Under the pieces are notes generated by a model that saw only the letters and a list, made by a program, of their open reading frames with translations, was not told the origin of the DNA and did not search any database. 64,000 nucleotides of DNA from Manduca sexta (taxonomy: Eukaryota; Arthropoda; Insecta; Lepidoptera; Sphingidae): contig NC_051138.1 in the NCBI RefSeq assembly GCF_014839805.1, positions 12,894,983-12,958,982 of the forward strand, given 5' to 3'. Each line of letters begins with the position of its first letter. Position 1 is the stretch's first letter. Positions 1-12,695 of this stretch are shown here, one piece after another. A program made the translations under genes and the position numbers.

Positions 1-1916
1 CTCGGCTCAGGACGGCCACTGAGAGAAGATGTTTTGGGGACATCAGCGATTATGGAAACGCGAAAGGAGCGAAAAACGACCTAACAGTCTAACATGTTTA
101 CATCGGCGCCCGGGCCGGAATTATCAGAAGGGTCGGGAGGACGGGGGACGCGGCGAGGTCCTCGGCGGCGAGGACGGAGCAGCGGTCGTGTTGAGTGTTT
201 GAGCTTTTTAAGCAGCTCGTGCTTTCTGCGTATTGCCAGAGTTATATCGTCCTCTGGATCTGATAAGAATTAATTCATAAGCCTTTAGCTCTATAAATAC
301 CGCTCAAATCACACCACAAAGCTAATTGCACGCTGCTCTTTGGTAATAGGAATAAACAAGTGATACATACCCAAATTGACTCTTACATACGAGTTACCAA
401 GTAAGAAATCAAGCATCATAACATTATTCATTTTTATATGATTTACGATTGTAGCTTAGTGCAACTAGATGTTTAGTTTGTCGTTTCGCATTCTTGAATA
501 GTACAAACAGCAAAAATCGATCATCGGAACACATCGTTGTTATTCGGCAGACGATTGCAGCACGGTGCGGTGTTCAGTTTGATGTAGCACTCTTGAGCAA
601 ACAGCAGAATGTCCGTATATATGCTTTATTTAAACTAAACCGCCATCGCAAGTAACAATTTGGTTCGCAGTACCGTTGCGGCTATAGATCAACTCAGGTG
701 TTGTCCGCCTGCGGGTGTCTTGTGTGGCCCAAGTTGTGGTATTAAATAGGTTTGATACATTTAGAGTAACAGTTGATACTGTAATTTTGTTCAAATTAGA
801 TTTTGTCTCAATTTTCAATCACTATCTCATAAGTGATGTTAATGAAAAGGAAAAATTAAAATTTACTATAAGTCCGAATATACATGCATAACAGCAAATT
901 TTTCTTATGCAGGTGAATGAGAAGACGGGCACGTTGCTTACCTGATGGTAAGTGTTACGGTCGCCCATAAACACCGTACAGAACTGTGAATTTAAAAATA
1001 CTACATGTGCCGACCGTCCGATGTTCGTCTCTTGCCGGTCGACATGTTTTTGGGCATCTCTTCACTTACCATCAGGTACAGTGTGACCATTTTGCAATAC
1101 CCTCGTTAATAAAAATTCAAAAATTACATAATATCCAGTTCAGAAATTTTATTAGGAATCAACCATGTTTTATTGACATATCGAATTCATGTAAGAGCAG
1201 AACTAAGAATAGATCTTATGCATCAAATTATATGATTGTATATATAATGCTCCGGGATGATATTTTGTAGAAAAACCTAATATTCTTAGACCCGACCTGG
1301 GGGTCGAACCCCAAACCACAGCATTGCAATTATACCATAATACATTTCAAATCAGACTAAACACAATATACCTAATATGTTTTTAATTATCGCTTAACAT
1401 GCGTAACTTGCACCCACTCCCGATCAAATGGCAGGTGAGATTGTTGTGGCCACCACGCCTGGCCATATGGATGAATAAATTTGAAACTATTGCTAAAATA
1501 TTGTTACATAGTTTACGATGGCAAACAGCCAACGGATTTACATGCACTTGTATTAACTACGTAGATTTGTTTTAGAATCAAGCTGAACTTCCGATTGCTG
1601 TAAGCGATATATCAAAGTGTCCATTAATGATCAACTCTAACAGTCAGACACCGTACATTATGTTTTGATGAGCGACAATCTTTCATATAGCGAAAAATAC
1701 GCTATAGCAGAGGCGTGGAATAGTAGTGCATAGTGGAATTTTCTGAATGGGAACCTGAACATGTAGATACTAATATACATAAACGCGGTTTGCAAATCGT
1801 TCTGATGATAATAGGATTTCTATACATAAATTACAAGAGGGTAACTGGCCGGAACCGGGTTATATACTTCGCCACTGCGCCATAGTGGTTCGTTCCGTCA
1901 AGTAGTAACTATAAAT
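1..1916. other. intergenic, repeat fragments
   Basis: No gene is seen. About 110-190 is a short GC-rich block unlike the AT-rich surroundings and of unknown origin. About 915-1100 holds pieces of interspersed repeats found elsewhere in the window, with the phrases 'cgcccataaacac' and 'cttaccatcaggt'. About 1284-1335 is a decayed tRNA-like SINE head on the minus strand, with a B-box-like 'gggtcgaacccc'. Open frames here are short and unlike known proteins. Confidence 0.5.
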
Positions 1917-1930
1917 TAACCCTATTATAC

Positions 1931-2190
1931 CTTATTCATAGACGTTTTTTATCTAACGACCGAGTAAGGCTGTGATAACAAGTCTGTTTCTCTGTGCTGA
2001 CGGCATGGCAGTCTTCGCAGTGCGTAGACGTAGGGCCGTTGTGATTGGCTAATATTGAAATACAACAATAATAACCAATCACAACGGCCCTATGTCTATT
2101 TCTGAGTGCCGTTGGGCACTGAGAAACAGGCTTGTTATCACAGCTTTACTCCGTCCTTAGATAAAAAACGTTTATGAATAAGGGGGTAAG
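1931..2190. mobile_element. foldback MITE, copy 1
   Basis: The element is almost one long inverted repeat. The left arm reads CTTATTCATAGACG...GTGATAACAAG and the right arm is its complement, ending near ATGAATAAGGGGG. The arms meet around 2050 in an AT-rich centre flanked by GTGATTGGCTAATATT-type sequence. The same element recurs at 33391-33657, with half a copy at 42583-42719. It is non-coding and looks like a non-autonomous foldback DNA element whose superfamily cannot be told from the sequence. Confidence 0.8.
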
Positions 2191-3194
2191 AGTATCGTAT
2201 ACACACGAATAAGTTGTTTCCACACTCGTATTCGTAATTTGGTTCATACTCAGCAAATATCTACATCGGGGTTATTTAATATTTTCATAAACCACGTAAA
2301 CATTAATTATTTTGATATAACGTATCAACCCTTTTCAACTTACATTAACTCCAAACGAAACAATAAATCGATACGATCTTATTTTAACATGATTCATCAA
2401 TTAATTCAAAAGTACTGTTACAAAAATTGCATAAAATTATCCATATTTGGCTCGTGCCTCAATTAATACGGCCATTAAAATTATTAAACTACGGAATAAT
2501 TGGTAAAACTATATTAAATTAATTGAACACCGGCGATCGACTTTGATGAATCAAACAGTATATTACGTTACCGAACCGTTTCTAATTAATCGATATTCAA
2601 AACAGATATTAAATTTTCTCTTAAAACTTGTAGCCTTTGATTTATATCATAATCAATTCGTTTAGGTGGATTTGACGATATGACGAAGGGCGTGCTGTCT
2701 TTTGTTCCATTGACAATGTCGTTTGTAAAATTATAATTAATATTATAAATAGTTATTATTGTCCCCGTTTTTCTCTAAGTCCGCACTAGCTCCGACAGTA
2801 TCTTAATGTGGAAGAGTACTCCTGGGTAGATACCTCAGCCTTGTCCAATCCTGGTGCTAAGTTGCAATATCGTACAAACTGTACAGCATTTTTTCTGTTT
2901 CTTGTTTTGATGCTTCTTATTATGAATCAAGCGATGTATGTGTTTCGTAATCAGATTGTATAAGCCATGAATTCCAGAGAACTACCTTCCGAAATTCCTT
3001 TCCTTGGAAGAGGGCAGTGCACCCATGATTTTTTTATATTGAGGGTGTTTATGCGCCAAAATATTTTAAGTGGTGATGTTATCCGTCGTTCAAATTATTC
3101 TTACCTGATCTATAACAAAAAAAGAAAAGATCCACGAAATGAATGTAACAGATATTTTTAAGAACATTATTCCATGTCCTATAATGGTACAAGT
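2191..3194. other. intergenic, nothing recognised
   Basis: AT-rich DNA. No convincing exon, RNA gene or known repeat was seen. Short open frames at 2239 and 2967 lack coding character. Confidence 0.5.
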
Positions 3195-3530
3195 TTTTTG
3201 ATTAATTCCTTCTTAATCACATGTCGGCTACGGTGGCCAATCTCAACGGAGATCAACCAAATACGAAGGAGATATTATATAGTGCACAAGTGTGTGCGCA
3301 ATACACAGGTACATTCTCTGTTCCTTTACTCTCATAGTCCGGTGAGACGGAAACCGACGTGACCGGAGAGAGATCAGGCGCAGGATTAATCTCTAAGTAT
3401 CACACCGCCAATTTCCTCACTCTGAGCTGCGACTGAGTAATTTTTTTAAGATAGAAAAACCTAATCTTCATTTTTTTGGCCCGATCCAAGATTCTAAGCC
3501 CAAGACCTCAGCACGGTGGTTGTACTCGTT
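3195..3530 (-). mobile_element. tRNA-derived SINE, family C (decayed)
   Basis: The right end, read on the minus strand, resembles a tRNA head with a B-box-like stretch around 3480-3510. The body carries 'ctgttcctttactctcatagt', also present at 32050-32420, and 'gagagatcaggcgcagga'. A short piece of the same family lies at 52490-52575. The same order of conserved blocks in two copies supports one SINE family. The copies are diverged and carry small deletions. Confidence 0.65.
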
Positions 3531-5174
3531 GTCTCTGTTTTCTGAGTATCTAAATCCCTATCAAGGGCTTGTAAAATGTTACCGTGGGTGTTTTAAATTA
3601 GAACATGTCTAAAATAAACATTCTGAGCAACCTGCAACTGATCGATCGTGTACGATATATTTGGTTTAATTACGATGACGCCTACGCGAGCGGCATTTTG
3701 GATGTCCAGCAACTTGGCTTGATGATTTATTAGATCAAGTTGTGGCTCAAAAGAAGCGGTACACTGTCTAAAGTTTAGAGTATTAATTAAAAAGATAATG
3801 CGTATAATGAAACGTTATCGGGTTATTAATGTTAGGGAGCTGGGGGTATGACTATGCTGCCCGCGGCTTCGCTCGTTTTATCCGTGATGTTCATGCTTGG
3901 AAGTGAAATCATTTTTAGGACGACATATAAAAGTATATAAAATAACTAAATAAGACTTAAATAAAAACTTAATTATAGACAATATTATTTAATTATTTAA
4001 TTAATTATATACTATTTATTACGAACATAAGGTTTATAATTAATGTGAACACCTTGCTTATTTGTTGTTTCTCCTTTCTTATCTCCGTACTATGGTTGTC
4101 TATAAGCTATTGCCTCAACAGATAAACCGCAAATTGTAACATTTTAAAGTTATTTATAGCAATAAAGTTTATATAGTAGAAGTACATACGTTTTTATAGG
4201 AGTCTTCATTTTAATTTACGTAAGTCAATTAATTACAATAAGCGTAAATTAAAAATTGCTACTTGAATAACCTGTGATTTTTGCCGGATTTCATTTGTTT
4301 TATTAACTCCAATTAACACTAAATCAAGAGAGGGCAAAGGCGAAAATGTTTTTACGTTAATTAAATAATTATAACCAGCTGATTGCTTGGTATCATTTGG
4401 GAGGCGTGGTCGTCTCACACCAAACGATTTACGGTAAACAACTACCTATACATCGATGCTTATTGTTTTTGGTGTTACATTGCTGGCTCACTTTAAGCCG
4501 GCGAATAAATTTGTTTATAAACTAGTCAATGGATATGGAAATATCAAAAAAGCCATAGGATTACTTTCTAATTTATTTCAGTGTTAAAGATTGCACAGTC
4601 GGTAGCGAGTGAGTTTTTTTGTACGGGGATTTAGTAATTTCCTTTTGGTGCAGGACAGGAGTAGAAAGCATTTGGTACTTTTATCAAAATAATATGATAT
4701 CCAAAATCGTATATAATATTGATGTTCTTTAATTTATGGAATATTATCTCAAAAGTGAGTAACAGTTTTATTTTGTGAATCATTAATTTACGGTGGCCGA
4801 AAATGTGAATTGACCAATGACTAAATATAAAGAGGACAGGCCTCAAAAGTTAGCTATATGAATAAGTTATATTTATGTCAGGGAAATCGACGCAGAATTG
4901 TCAATATATATGTCTATCTCTTTTACTCAAAGCTTATTTGGAACGCAACAAAAAAGACAGAAATAATTGCTTTCTTCGCATATGGGACTATTTCGTTTAC
5001 TTCAACACACTGGGACCGCCTTGCGGCAGAAACGCCATTTATTGCAGGCCAGTCAGCAAGTACATGTAGTGTCAGACGATGTAAACAAATCTTCATAAAT
5101 ATTGAATTTAAAGTAATATAATCATATTCTCAATTGTTCAGTGTGTTTATTAGTGTATTTGTTAAGTTTCGAAA
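3531..5174. other. intergenic, nothing recognised
   Basis: Mostly AT-rich. 4860-5110 has a somewhat more complex sequence, with two overlapping short open frames, and may be a further repeat fragment. No gene can be supported. Confidence 0.45.
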
Positions 5175-5700
5175 ATGACTCAGTGTTGTGTGAAAGGATG
5201 CAAATCGAATTCACGCAAGAAAGACCCCGAAATATCTTTTCATAGGCTAGTAACTGTTTTTACCGAGAATTAGCAAATATCTTTGTATATTTACTTTTTG
5301 GATTTGTTTTTATCAATTAAAATGATATGTGGATCTGGTTTGTTAAGCTTTGGACCCTTTTAGGCGTGATTTATACACATTAAAATCATTATGTTTGTTT
5401 ACACACGAGCTTAGGGATGGGTGGGTGGATTTGTTTAGAAATTATTGATATCGATATTTTAACAGACGCCCGTTTATCAGTTACGGTTTTTGTCTTTGAA
5501 AGAATGTTAGAGCACACATCAATATTGTATTTTCCAGAACGACAAACTAAGTGAAATTAGAATATTTTTTTAGATTACCAAAAAATTTAAAAGCCAAGGC
5601 AAAATGAATTGAGAATATTGAGCGACGTGATTGGAATCCTACACCAAATACATATTTCTTTACATTTTGAGAAGATATGCATAAACCACACGTTTAATTA
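5175..5700 (+). pseudogene. THAP-domain gene remnant, two exons
   Basis: Exon 1 starts at ATG 5175 and translates to MTQCCVKGCKSNS followed by ISFHR. This is the start of a THAP zinc finger (C-x4-C, then an [IV]SFxR stretch). It should end near 5248, where the donor reads AGGCTAGTAA, an apparently damaged AGGTAGT. Exon 2 follows a TTTTTTTAG acceptor at 5573 and reads LPKNLKAKAK, a stop where THAP domains carry the invariant Trp, then IENIERRDWNPTPNTYF. After this the CxxHF part is out of frame. The damaged donor, nonsense codon and frame loss indicate a dead copy. THAP domains bind DNA and occur in host factors and in P-element-type transposases. Which source applies here is unknown. Confidence 0.65.
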
Positions 5701-7264
5701 ACGCGAGTAAAAGATAATTGTTTTCCAACAATATTCCCGATAAGTAAAATAGTAATGATTATTATACTTCACCTAATAGTAATATTACTTTAATATATTG
5801 TTATGAATAAAATTAGAATTGTTACATAAAAGAATAGATAAACATAAAAGAAACAACATAAAGATGAAATGTAAGATATATTTTTACAATTGGCGGTCTT
5901 ATGTTTCGAGCAACCTTTGCATGCACGGAAATAGATACATAATCATATTGTTGTTATTGCAAATAATTATTATAATTGATTATCTTAACCACCATCTTTA
6001 CGCTCATTGATTTTAGTTTACTGAAACATAGTTATGTTTCTCGATCAAAGAGCATAATAATAAAATAAAATAAAACCAACCAAATAATTGCTGACTACGC
6101 TATCTTATTCCATTTATCATGTATTAAGTAAATATGTTAATCTGTAACTTAAATTTTTAGCAAGGAATAGTGCAACATACAAATATAGATCAAACACAAC
6201 TGGATGTTTGTCACAACAGGTACTGCTTTCTTTAACAATTGTTACTTATAAATCAGTTTCAGTTTGTTTGTTTATATTATGGTTTGTTATATTTATATTA
6301 TGGTAGAACCTAACCCTTTTCGTATTTGATCTTTTTAGGGCTTGTTTGTCTCTCTTTTAATTCTTCGATGTCGATACAAAATTTTCGGTACTAGCATATC
6401 ACTATTGTAAGGGGCGGAGTCGGCGCCATTTTATGCATTAAATATGCCGCATGTCACGTGACCATATTACCCATCCTCTATACTCTTTAATCATTGGAAT
6501 TGACGGAATAGAATTTTTTACCAAGCTTTCGTCCTATATTGAAAGATAACAGGAGGGTACATCTTTCCAATACCTTTATTTACCATAATATTATGATATT
6601 ATCGTCCTTACACAGCCATAATATTATCTTGGACAAATTCAATCTCTAATAAGTCACGTGCATATTGCTTTATTATAAACCTACGCCTAACTGTAAGTCA
6701 ATTTTAAACATGATTGACGTATGGAATTTAATGTATTTTATTTTATCAATTCACTTTGAAAATCGACCTTATTCTTTCATGCACTGCCGTCTGCATAATT
6801 AAATAATTGACTACTACATAAACAAAGATAACGATCGGAAAATGTTTGTCATCCCTGATAAAAGATTTAATACTTTATTTTGTATCTGTGTACTATATTG
6901 ATGAAGATGATTTATGGAGTTCAATCAGGTTTGTTGTATAGAACGATATTTAATATCTTCTGGTTAATGGGGATTCATGGCTTTGTGGCTAAGGATATTG
7001 TAGGATTACGGGTTCGGTTCTCGGGTTTATGATATTTTTTTTTTTATTATTATCTATATTCACTACATTTTTTGTCTATTTTCGGTCCTATGATATGATA
7101 GGAGGCGAACCCCAAGTGCCTGATGCACATATTCCGGTCTCCGGGCGTAATAGTAGTGGGCATCGTAATCAATACCAATGGGAACACTACTAGAATTGAA
7201 ATTAAATCCATATTAAACTTCAGAACATACAACGAGACTGCAATTTCGACGAACCACATACATC
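5701..7264. other. intergenic AT-rich DNA
   Basis: No gene or clear repeat was seen. About 6410-6470 is a small GC-richer patch containing gggcggagtcggcgcc and tcacgtgacc. Confidence 0.5.
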
Positions 7265-7336
7265 GGGGGTGTAACTCAGTGGTAGAGTGTCTGCTTCGCA
7301 TGCTGAAAGTCCTGGGTTCAAGTCCCAGCACCTCCA
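7265..7336 (+). tRNA. tRNA-Ala, anticodon CGC
   Basis: A complete cloverleaf can be drawn. The acceptor stem GGGGGTG pairs with CACCTCC with one G-T pair, and A7336 is the discriminator. The D stem is ACTC/GAGT. The anticodon arm is TCTGC-TTCGCAT-GCTGA with anticodon CGC for Ala codon GCG. The T arm CTGGG-TTCAAGT-CCCAG is perfect. There is no intron. One T-T mismatch in the anticodon stem and an A10-T25 pair in place of the usual G-C suggest mild divergence. It is probably a functional gene, but a tRNA-derived pseudogene is possible. A T-run terminator follows directly. Confidence 0.85.
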
Positions 7337-7345
7337 CTCGTGGAC

Positions 7346-7365
7346 TTTTTTTGTAACTTTTTTTT
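7346..7365 (+). terminator. RNA polymerase III terminator
   Basis: Two T runs (seven at 7346-7352 and eight at 7358-7365) begin ten bases after the tRNA discriminator base. Pol III stops at runs of four or more T. Confidence 0.8.
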
Positions 7366-7591
7366 GGTAATTTTACTTAAATATAATTATTTGATTGAAG
7401 TAAGTAATATGTTGGATAAGATCTATTAGGGCTGATTTGTCCATAATCTTGTATAATTTATTCGTACGTAATTGTACAACACGAACGAATTCAAAATGAC
7501 ACATGTATGTGTAATATTGTCAACTTCTATCACTTTTATATTCAGTCAAGTTATAACTTATTTGATGTATAAATATTATCTAACGATTGCA

Positions 7592-7733
7592 AAAATTCTA
7601 TAGTAATTTCGAAGGTGTGTCAAGTCTACCGATCCGCACTAGGCTAGCGTAGTGGACTAAGGCCTAATCCCTCTCAGTAAAAGTGGCCCGTGCCCAACAG
7701 TGGGACAGTATATAATACAGTGCTGATATTATA
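7592..7733 (+). mobile_element. SINE family B, 3' half
   Basis: It matches the 3' part of the fuller copy at 24181-24498. Shared blocks include 'tggactaaggcctaatccc', 'cagtgggacagtatataat' and the end 'ctgatatta'. The tRNA-like head is missing, so this is a 5'-truncated copy, the usual state of target-primed insertions. Confidence 0.75.
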
Positions 7734-7812
7734 TATTGAAAAAATTTGCCCTTAATCATAATAATTTATTTTAAAAAAAAAGTGTTTATATGTACTATTA
7801 TTTTTCCATATT

Positions 7813-7945
7813 ATGGATGTTATGAAAATTTCTTATAGAGAACTTTTCAGGTACTCAGGTTTCCTGACAATATTTTCCTTTACTGTTAAAGTAAGCGATA
7901 ATTTGCAAAAAATACTCACAACACAAAAAAAATCAGAGGTATATG
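7813..7945 (-). mobile_element. SINE family B, middle fragment
   Basis: On the minus strand it matches the middle of SINE B. Read on the plus strand the markers are 'agagaacttttcaggtact', 'tttcctgacaatattttcc' and 'aaaaaaaatcagaggtat'. It lies tail to tail with the fragment at 7592-7733. Confidence 0.6.
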
Positions 7946-9218
7946 AACCTGTGGACATTCGTCTCGGCATTCCGTTCCACTCCCAACTAGGCTATCGTTA
8001 CATTATCTTAGTTTGGATAATTTATACATAAAAGTGACAATCTTTGGCATCGATAAACAAAGACTTTCCTAATTACAAATAATAAATAATATTATTTCTT
8101 GTAATTAAATATAAGTTACGAGTTTACAACAATTAAAAACGTTTCTTTCGATCTCTCTCTTCTTATGAATGAACAAATACATCCACACTAATCCATCTTC
8201 TTTACCCCTACAATGGCTCTAATTGACTTCTTGCACGCTACCATTCTGACGTCGGCGCACAAAGGGTGAAATAAGAAACAGGACAAAAGGTGTTGTGAGT
8301 AAAAATTAGTATTGTTATGAATGTATCATTACTAGAACATGTGCGCAACACATGGTCGATGGAGCAACCGTGTGGTGGATTGGTTTATTGGAAATGGAAG
8401 GATATGTGTATAAAGGATTTTTTTATGTTAGTGTTTTATGGATTGTCCAGATGACACATGCACGTAAGTGAATATGCTTCTTTGCTATAAAGACTAAACG
8501 AGGTGGTAAGAAGTTTGTAGCCAATGCAGTTTAGTAAATAAACATGATGAGGCAATTTTGTATATTTCTAAAATTTTTGGATCGCAGATGATCCATTCTA
8601 CCAGAACAACAAATTCACTGCTTATCCTAATTGAATATGCAATTTCGAAAAGAGCGCATGTCCGAAAATGTAAAAAAAATTGGAAAAGGAAATTGTTTAA
8701 AAGTAGTCTAAAAGAAATTCAATTTATTTTTGGGTTAGAATTTGGGTTCAATTAACAATAAAAAATTACACAAGTTTTGTTATTTATTATAATAATATAT
8801 ACATTTCTCGACATAGATATTTATGAGATGTGCCCTTTTCGAAATTGCCTATTCAATTGGTATCTCATGATAAGGATCCTTAACTAACTAATATTATAAA
8901 TAAAAAATGTTTGTAGGTTTGTAACCAGTAGACACAGAAGCAACTGATTAGATGTGGGCGTAGTTTGGCACATGGGTAGACCTTGATCTGGAATAACACA
9001 TAAGATATTTTTAACCTGGAAATTTACTCCGATGGGAAATAATATTTTTATCATATTTCCTTGTTAGTTAATTTCATAGTTGTAGTTTTCCGAAGTTCCT
9101 TACTGATCAACACGAAAGCTGTTTTTAGTTCCTACTATCATTTGTTAACCGACTTCAACTAAAGGAGGTATCAATTCTACGTGTATTTTTGTTTGTTTGT
9201 CTGGCTTTATAATAATGT

Positions 9219-9225
<7 letters not shown>
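7946..9225. other. intergenic, nothing recognised
   Basis: AT-rich, with no supported gene. The open frame at 8558-8755 shows no recognisable domain. Confidence 0.5.
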
Positions 9226-9263
<38 letters not shown>

Positions 9264-9512
9264 CATCACGCATTTTATCCCCGAAGGGGTATGCAGAGGC
9301 GCAACCATGGCACCCACTTTTCGCCAAGTGTGTTCCGTCCCATGATGTGATAGGGGGCGAGCCTATCGCCATATCGGGCACAAATTCCAGACTCCGGGCT
9401 GATACTGAGCAGAAAAACCCAAATATCACTTTGCCCGACCCGGGATTCGAACCCAGGACCTCAGAGCGCTGCCGTACCGCGCATGCAGTACATTTACGCC
9501 ACCGAGGCAGTC
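9226..9512 (-). mobile_element. SINE family A with (GT)n tail
   Basis: On the minus strand it starts with a tRNA-like head, GACTGCCTCGGTGGCGTAAA, with an A box. A perfect B box, GGTTCGAATCC, lies near 9447. The body contains 'cccgaaggggtatgcagag' as read on the plus strand. It ends in a dinucleotide tract, (CA)n on the plus strand at 9227-9262, which is the SINE tail rather than an independent microsatellite. The copy at 23936-24175 has the same order. Confidence 0.8.
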
Positions 9513-9577
9513 GTTATATATGGATTTAATTATTCAGTTATACATCTATGGTAGTGGTAGGTTATATTTTACTTCAA

Positions 9578-9782
9578 CCCGGATAGCGACCACCGTGCAC
9601 AAGGTGTTAAAACCCGCCGTAGCGGCCCACGTAAGTGTGTCGCGTTTCGAGATCAGCCTATGCATATCCCAACAGGCCGGCATTATTGTTTCGACTGCCG
9701 AGGAGTAATCATCTCTCGTTAGTTGACATTCTATTGAACCCACACCACTTGCCTTCAGGTGCAGTAGGGTGACATTGCCATC
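9578..9782 (+). repeat. interspersed repeat D
   Basis: It shares 'ggatagcgaccaccgt', 'cagcctatgcatatcccaac', 'aggccggcat' and 'atcatctctcgt' with 29377-29590, and in reverse with 39056-39245. Partial copies lie at 27928-28040 and 32845-32960 (reverse). It is non-coding and its class is unknown. The short open frames inside it are repeat sequence, not genes. Confidence 0.7.
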
Positions 9783-9794
9783 TGGGACGGTTCA

Positions 9795-10048
9795 GAGCAG
9801 ATATCTTAGTGCAACAAGATACCCCGGGCCGTCCCGTATGCGCCGAAGAAGGCCACCGCGGGTTTTGGTTGGTATGCCGGTGTAGGGTATACAAGGGTTA
9901 GGGACTCGGTCCAACGCTCGCTCGGATGATGTTATACTCCCCAGTGTCGACATTGGGCCGTAACTACGGTGAAACCAACATAACCATTCCACTGACCCTC
10001 CGAGTGGTGGTAGCGATAACGCGTTTTTCCCCGCGTAAAAAAAAGCGT
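9795..10048 (+). mobile_element. R1-type LINE, truncated 3' end
   Basis: The stretch resembles, in opposite orientation, the 3' UTR of the LINE at 14.7-21.3 kb: 'gtatgcgccgaagaaggcca', 'gttagggactcggtcc' and 'ccgagtggtggtagcgata', followed by an A run at about 10038-10045. It is a severely 5'-truncated copy of a related element, plus oriented. Confidence 0.7.
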
Positions 10049-12456
10049 GACATTGCCATGCAAAATAAACAACAAAAATCTTGGTAATAAGGTGCATAAA
10101 CATAGTAGTAAATAAAACACAATCACAACAACTACATATAATTGCCAATAGATTACAATATAAATTAGGTATATTTTTATTAAAAAAAAAATGCTTTCGT
10201 TGCTTCTCGCCCTTATTTCATTACATCATATGCCAATTTTGTTAGATGCTCCCAATATTCTAATCATTGATAATTATTACCGTGATTAGCTGATGACTAT
10301 CTCGATCCAGCCGATCTACAAATCTGTTCAAGCGACAATAGTGCTTGGTTTTTTTTGCCGGAGCGAACCGTGCGCACCCCGGCCCGTCACGGCGTCGCGT
10401 GGTCGCATTCGGCACGCTCCAGCGCACCTTGCTCTCGACTTTTTATGTTAAAAAAGTATGGTGATCTTTTGTCGCGTGGTTCTGTAGGTTTTTATGTGAA
10501 AAATATTTAATACATTTGTTGGCAGAGACTATGGGTAACTGCGCGATCTGAAAATCCTTATATGAAAATGATTTCATAATTATTCTGACCTGTAAAAAGC
10601 AGTTATAGATTTAAACATGTTGCTTTTTTACGAATTTCCATATTTTTTTATTTTAGTTGCAATCAAATATTTTTTTATTTCTAGTGCTTGAATAACAATA
10701 TTATCAAAAAATAAACATTATTTCATCGAGTCTTTGCCGAGAATTAGGTGCATGTTGGACCGCCACTGTAAGTCCCAACAGAGGCAAAACAGTATTTTGT
10801 TAAACATTGACACCAATGAATTTAACCCATTAATGTCGTAAACAGAAATCCACAGGTCTATTTAAATGAGTACAACAGCCTAGTACAAGTATTTCACACG
10901 TCTAAGTTGATTATTCCATGAAAGAACAATATGAAGGCCTAGGGACAAGATTACATTAACTCCTAATCGTAATTCCTTCCAGGATATTTCTGGCCTCAAG
11001 TTTATTTTATTTCCAGTAAGAACAAACTTTATGCCACCTTATAAACAACACAATGAGTCTCGCGGGAACATCGCAATCTATTCAAGTCACTTCGCATAGT
11101 GCGATTCTAGCTCTAACTTGATTGCAGGAATGACGCATGACTGCAATGAATCGATTTCCGGAAAGTTCAACATGTGTAGTCATTTTTGGAATTAATTCAA
11201 AAAATAATAAGTTTTGTGTTGATCGACTATTTTATTGATAAAATCCTTAATATTTATAACTTCAGTTTTGGATTTTGAGCCTCTAAAAACTCAGTGCAGG
11301 ATAAGGTTCACTTCATTCTGAAAGAAATAGTTGACCCATTGGACCAGTTGGTATTAACCAACATAGCTAATGGAGAGGGAGTCGATTAGTCTTCATAGTA
11401 TCATTCACATTTCTATAGAATATATTATGGGCGCATAATGTTTATTCGACTTCAAAAGATTCTGTTGAGATCCCTAATAATTACAAATTCCTATCCAAAA
11501 TAAAACGCACCATTTTATTGACCATGGCATACAGAACCTTAAAACAGATCACCCGGTAGACGGTGACGAACGGAAATTTTGTGGTCCTGGCACGAGCGGT
11601 GTAAATCATCGAAAAAAACATCGTTACGCCATGTTCCGAATACCAGAGATCGTGGTCACAACTTAATTTCATTCTGTTAAGTTCTTACTAATTTATCATT
11701 TTGTACTTAGTTATGTTTTCTTTCTGCCTTGGTTTTAAAGATGTCTACTGATACTGCTACCAAATTACAATGGTCAGTATGATTAGATACTTGGATGAAG
11801 TTTCTTTTGTCGCAAATATTGTTTTTAAAGTATATGAATTCACTAAAGATTACTCTAAGAACGAGATTCTGCTTTTGTAATGTCTTGACTTTGTACTCTA
11901 GTTACACCGGGCTTGTTTGTTGGAACACGTGGGATCACGCAGTGACCCCAAAGTTTTGAAAATATCGAGAAAAAATCTGTTCAAAATTAACGCAAGGGGA
12001 GGGGGGGGGGGGGATTCTTACAAACATAATGGACTTACAGTTTTAGAGCATTAGCGTGCCACCAAAAAAGAAATGACAAAAAGACCTGTTTTCTGTTTAG
12101 GCCGAGGTAAGCATTCGACATCCCTAATTTATGTTATTTGAGGTCTAAAAAGCAGGAAATTCGTTATTTTTATTTGTCATTGGTATTTATTAGCTGACCT
12201 CCCTGCTGTCATTGGAAATGTACCCATAGTCCACCTGTCTTTGTGAATGGGCCTGGTGATAGCTTATTAATGAAAGGTTTATAATATTCCCATTTGGTCG
12301 TATTCTAAAAAATAATAACCATTAAAGTAAAACGGGACGAAAGGGAAATGCGTCTGTAAACTAAATTTTTAAACTTTATTGCAATATCAAATACATTTTT
12401 ATTAAGAACGTGGTTATATGTCTTTTGCTCTATTTTACCTATTTCAGTATACAGGT
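10049..12456. other. intergenic; GC island and poly(G)
   Basis: No gene is seen. About 10355-10440 is a CpG-rich island inside AT-rich DNA, somewhat similar to the GC-rich flank at 14645-14713. A run of about 14 G lies at 12001-12014. The rest is unremarkable. Confidence 0.5.
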
Positions 12457-12695
12457 ATATAATAGTATCAACCCTGTATTATATACTGTCCCACTACTGG
12501 CATGGTCCACCTCTACTATAGAGAAAGGTTAGGTCTTAGTAACCACGCTGGCCCATTGCGGATTACTTATCTTCACGCACCCTAAAAATTCCTATAGAGT
12601 ATTTCTCAGGCATGCAGATTTCCTCACGATATTTTCCTTCACCGTTAAAAAGATAATTCATAAAGAATACAGGTATAAAATTGCCACATTAAAGA
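12457..12695 (-). mobile_element. SINE family B, diverged copy
   Basis: On the minus strand it matches SINE B. Plus-strand markers are 'ccctgtattatatactgtcc', 'ctatagagtatttctcagg' and 'gatattttccttcaccgtta'. The head is missing or too diverged to see. Confidence 0.7.

Noticed and set aside
7050..7356. Open frames on both strands over the tRNA gene
   Set aside because: They are shadows of the tRNA-Ala sequence.
9145..9529. Overlapping open frames on both strands
   Set aside because: They run through SINE A and its (CA)n tail. The 'VCVCVC' and 'THTHTH' runs come from the dinucleotide repeat.
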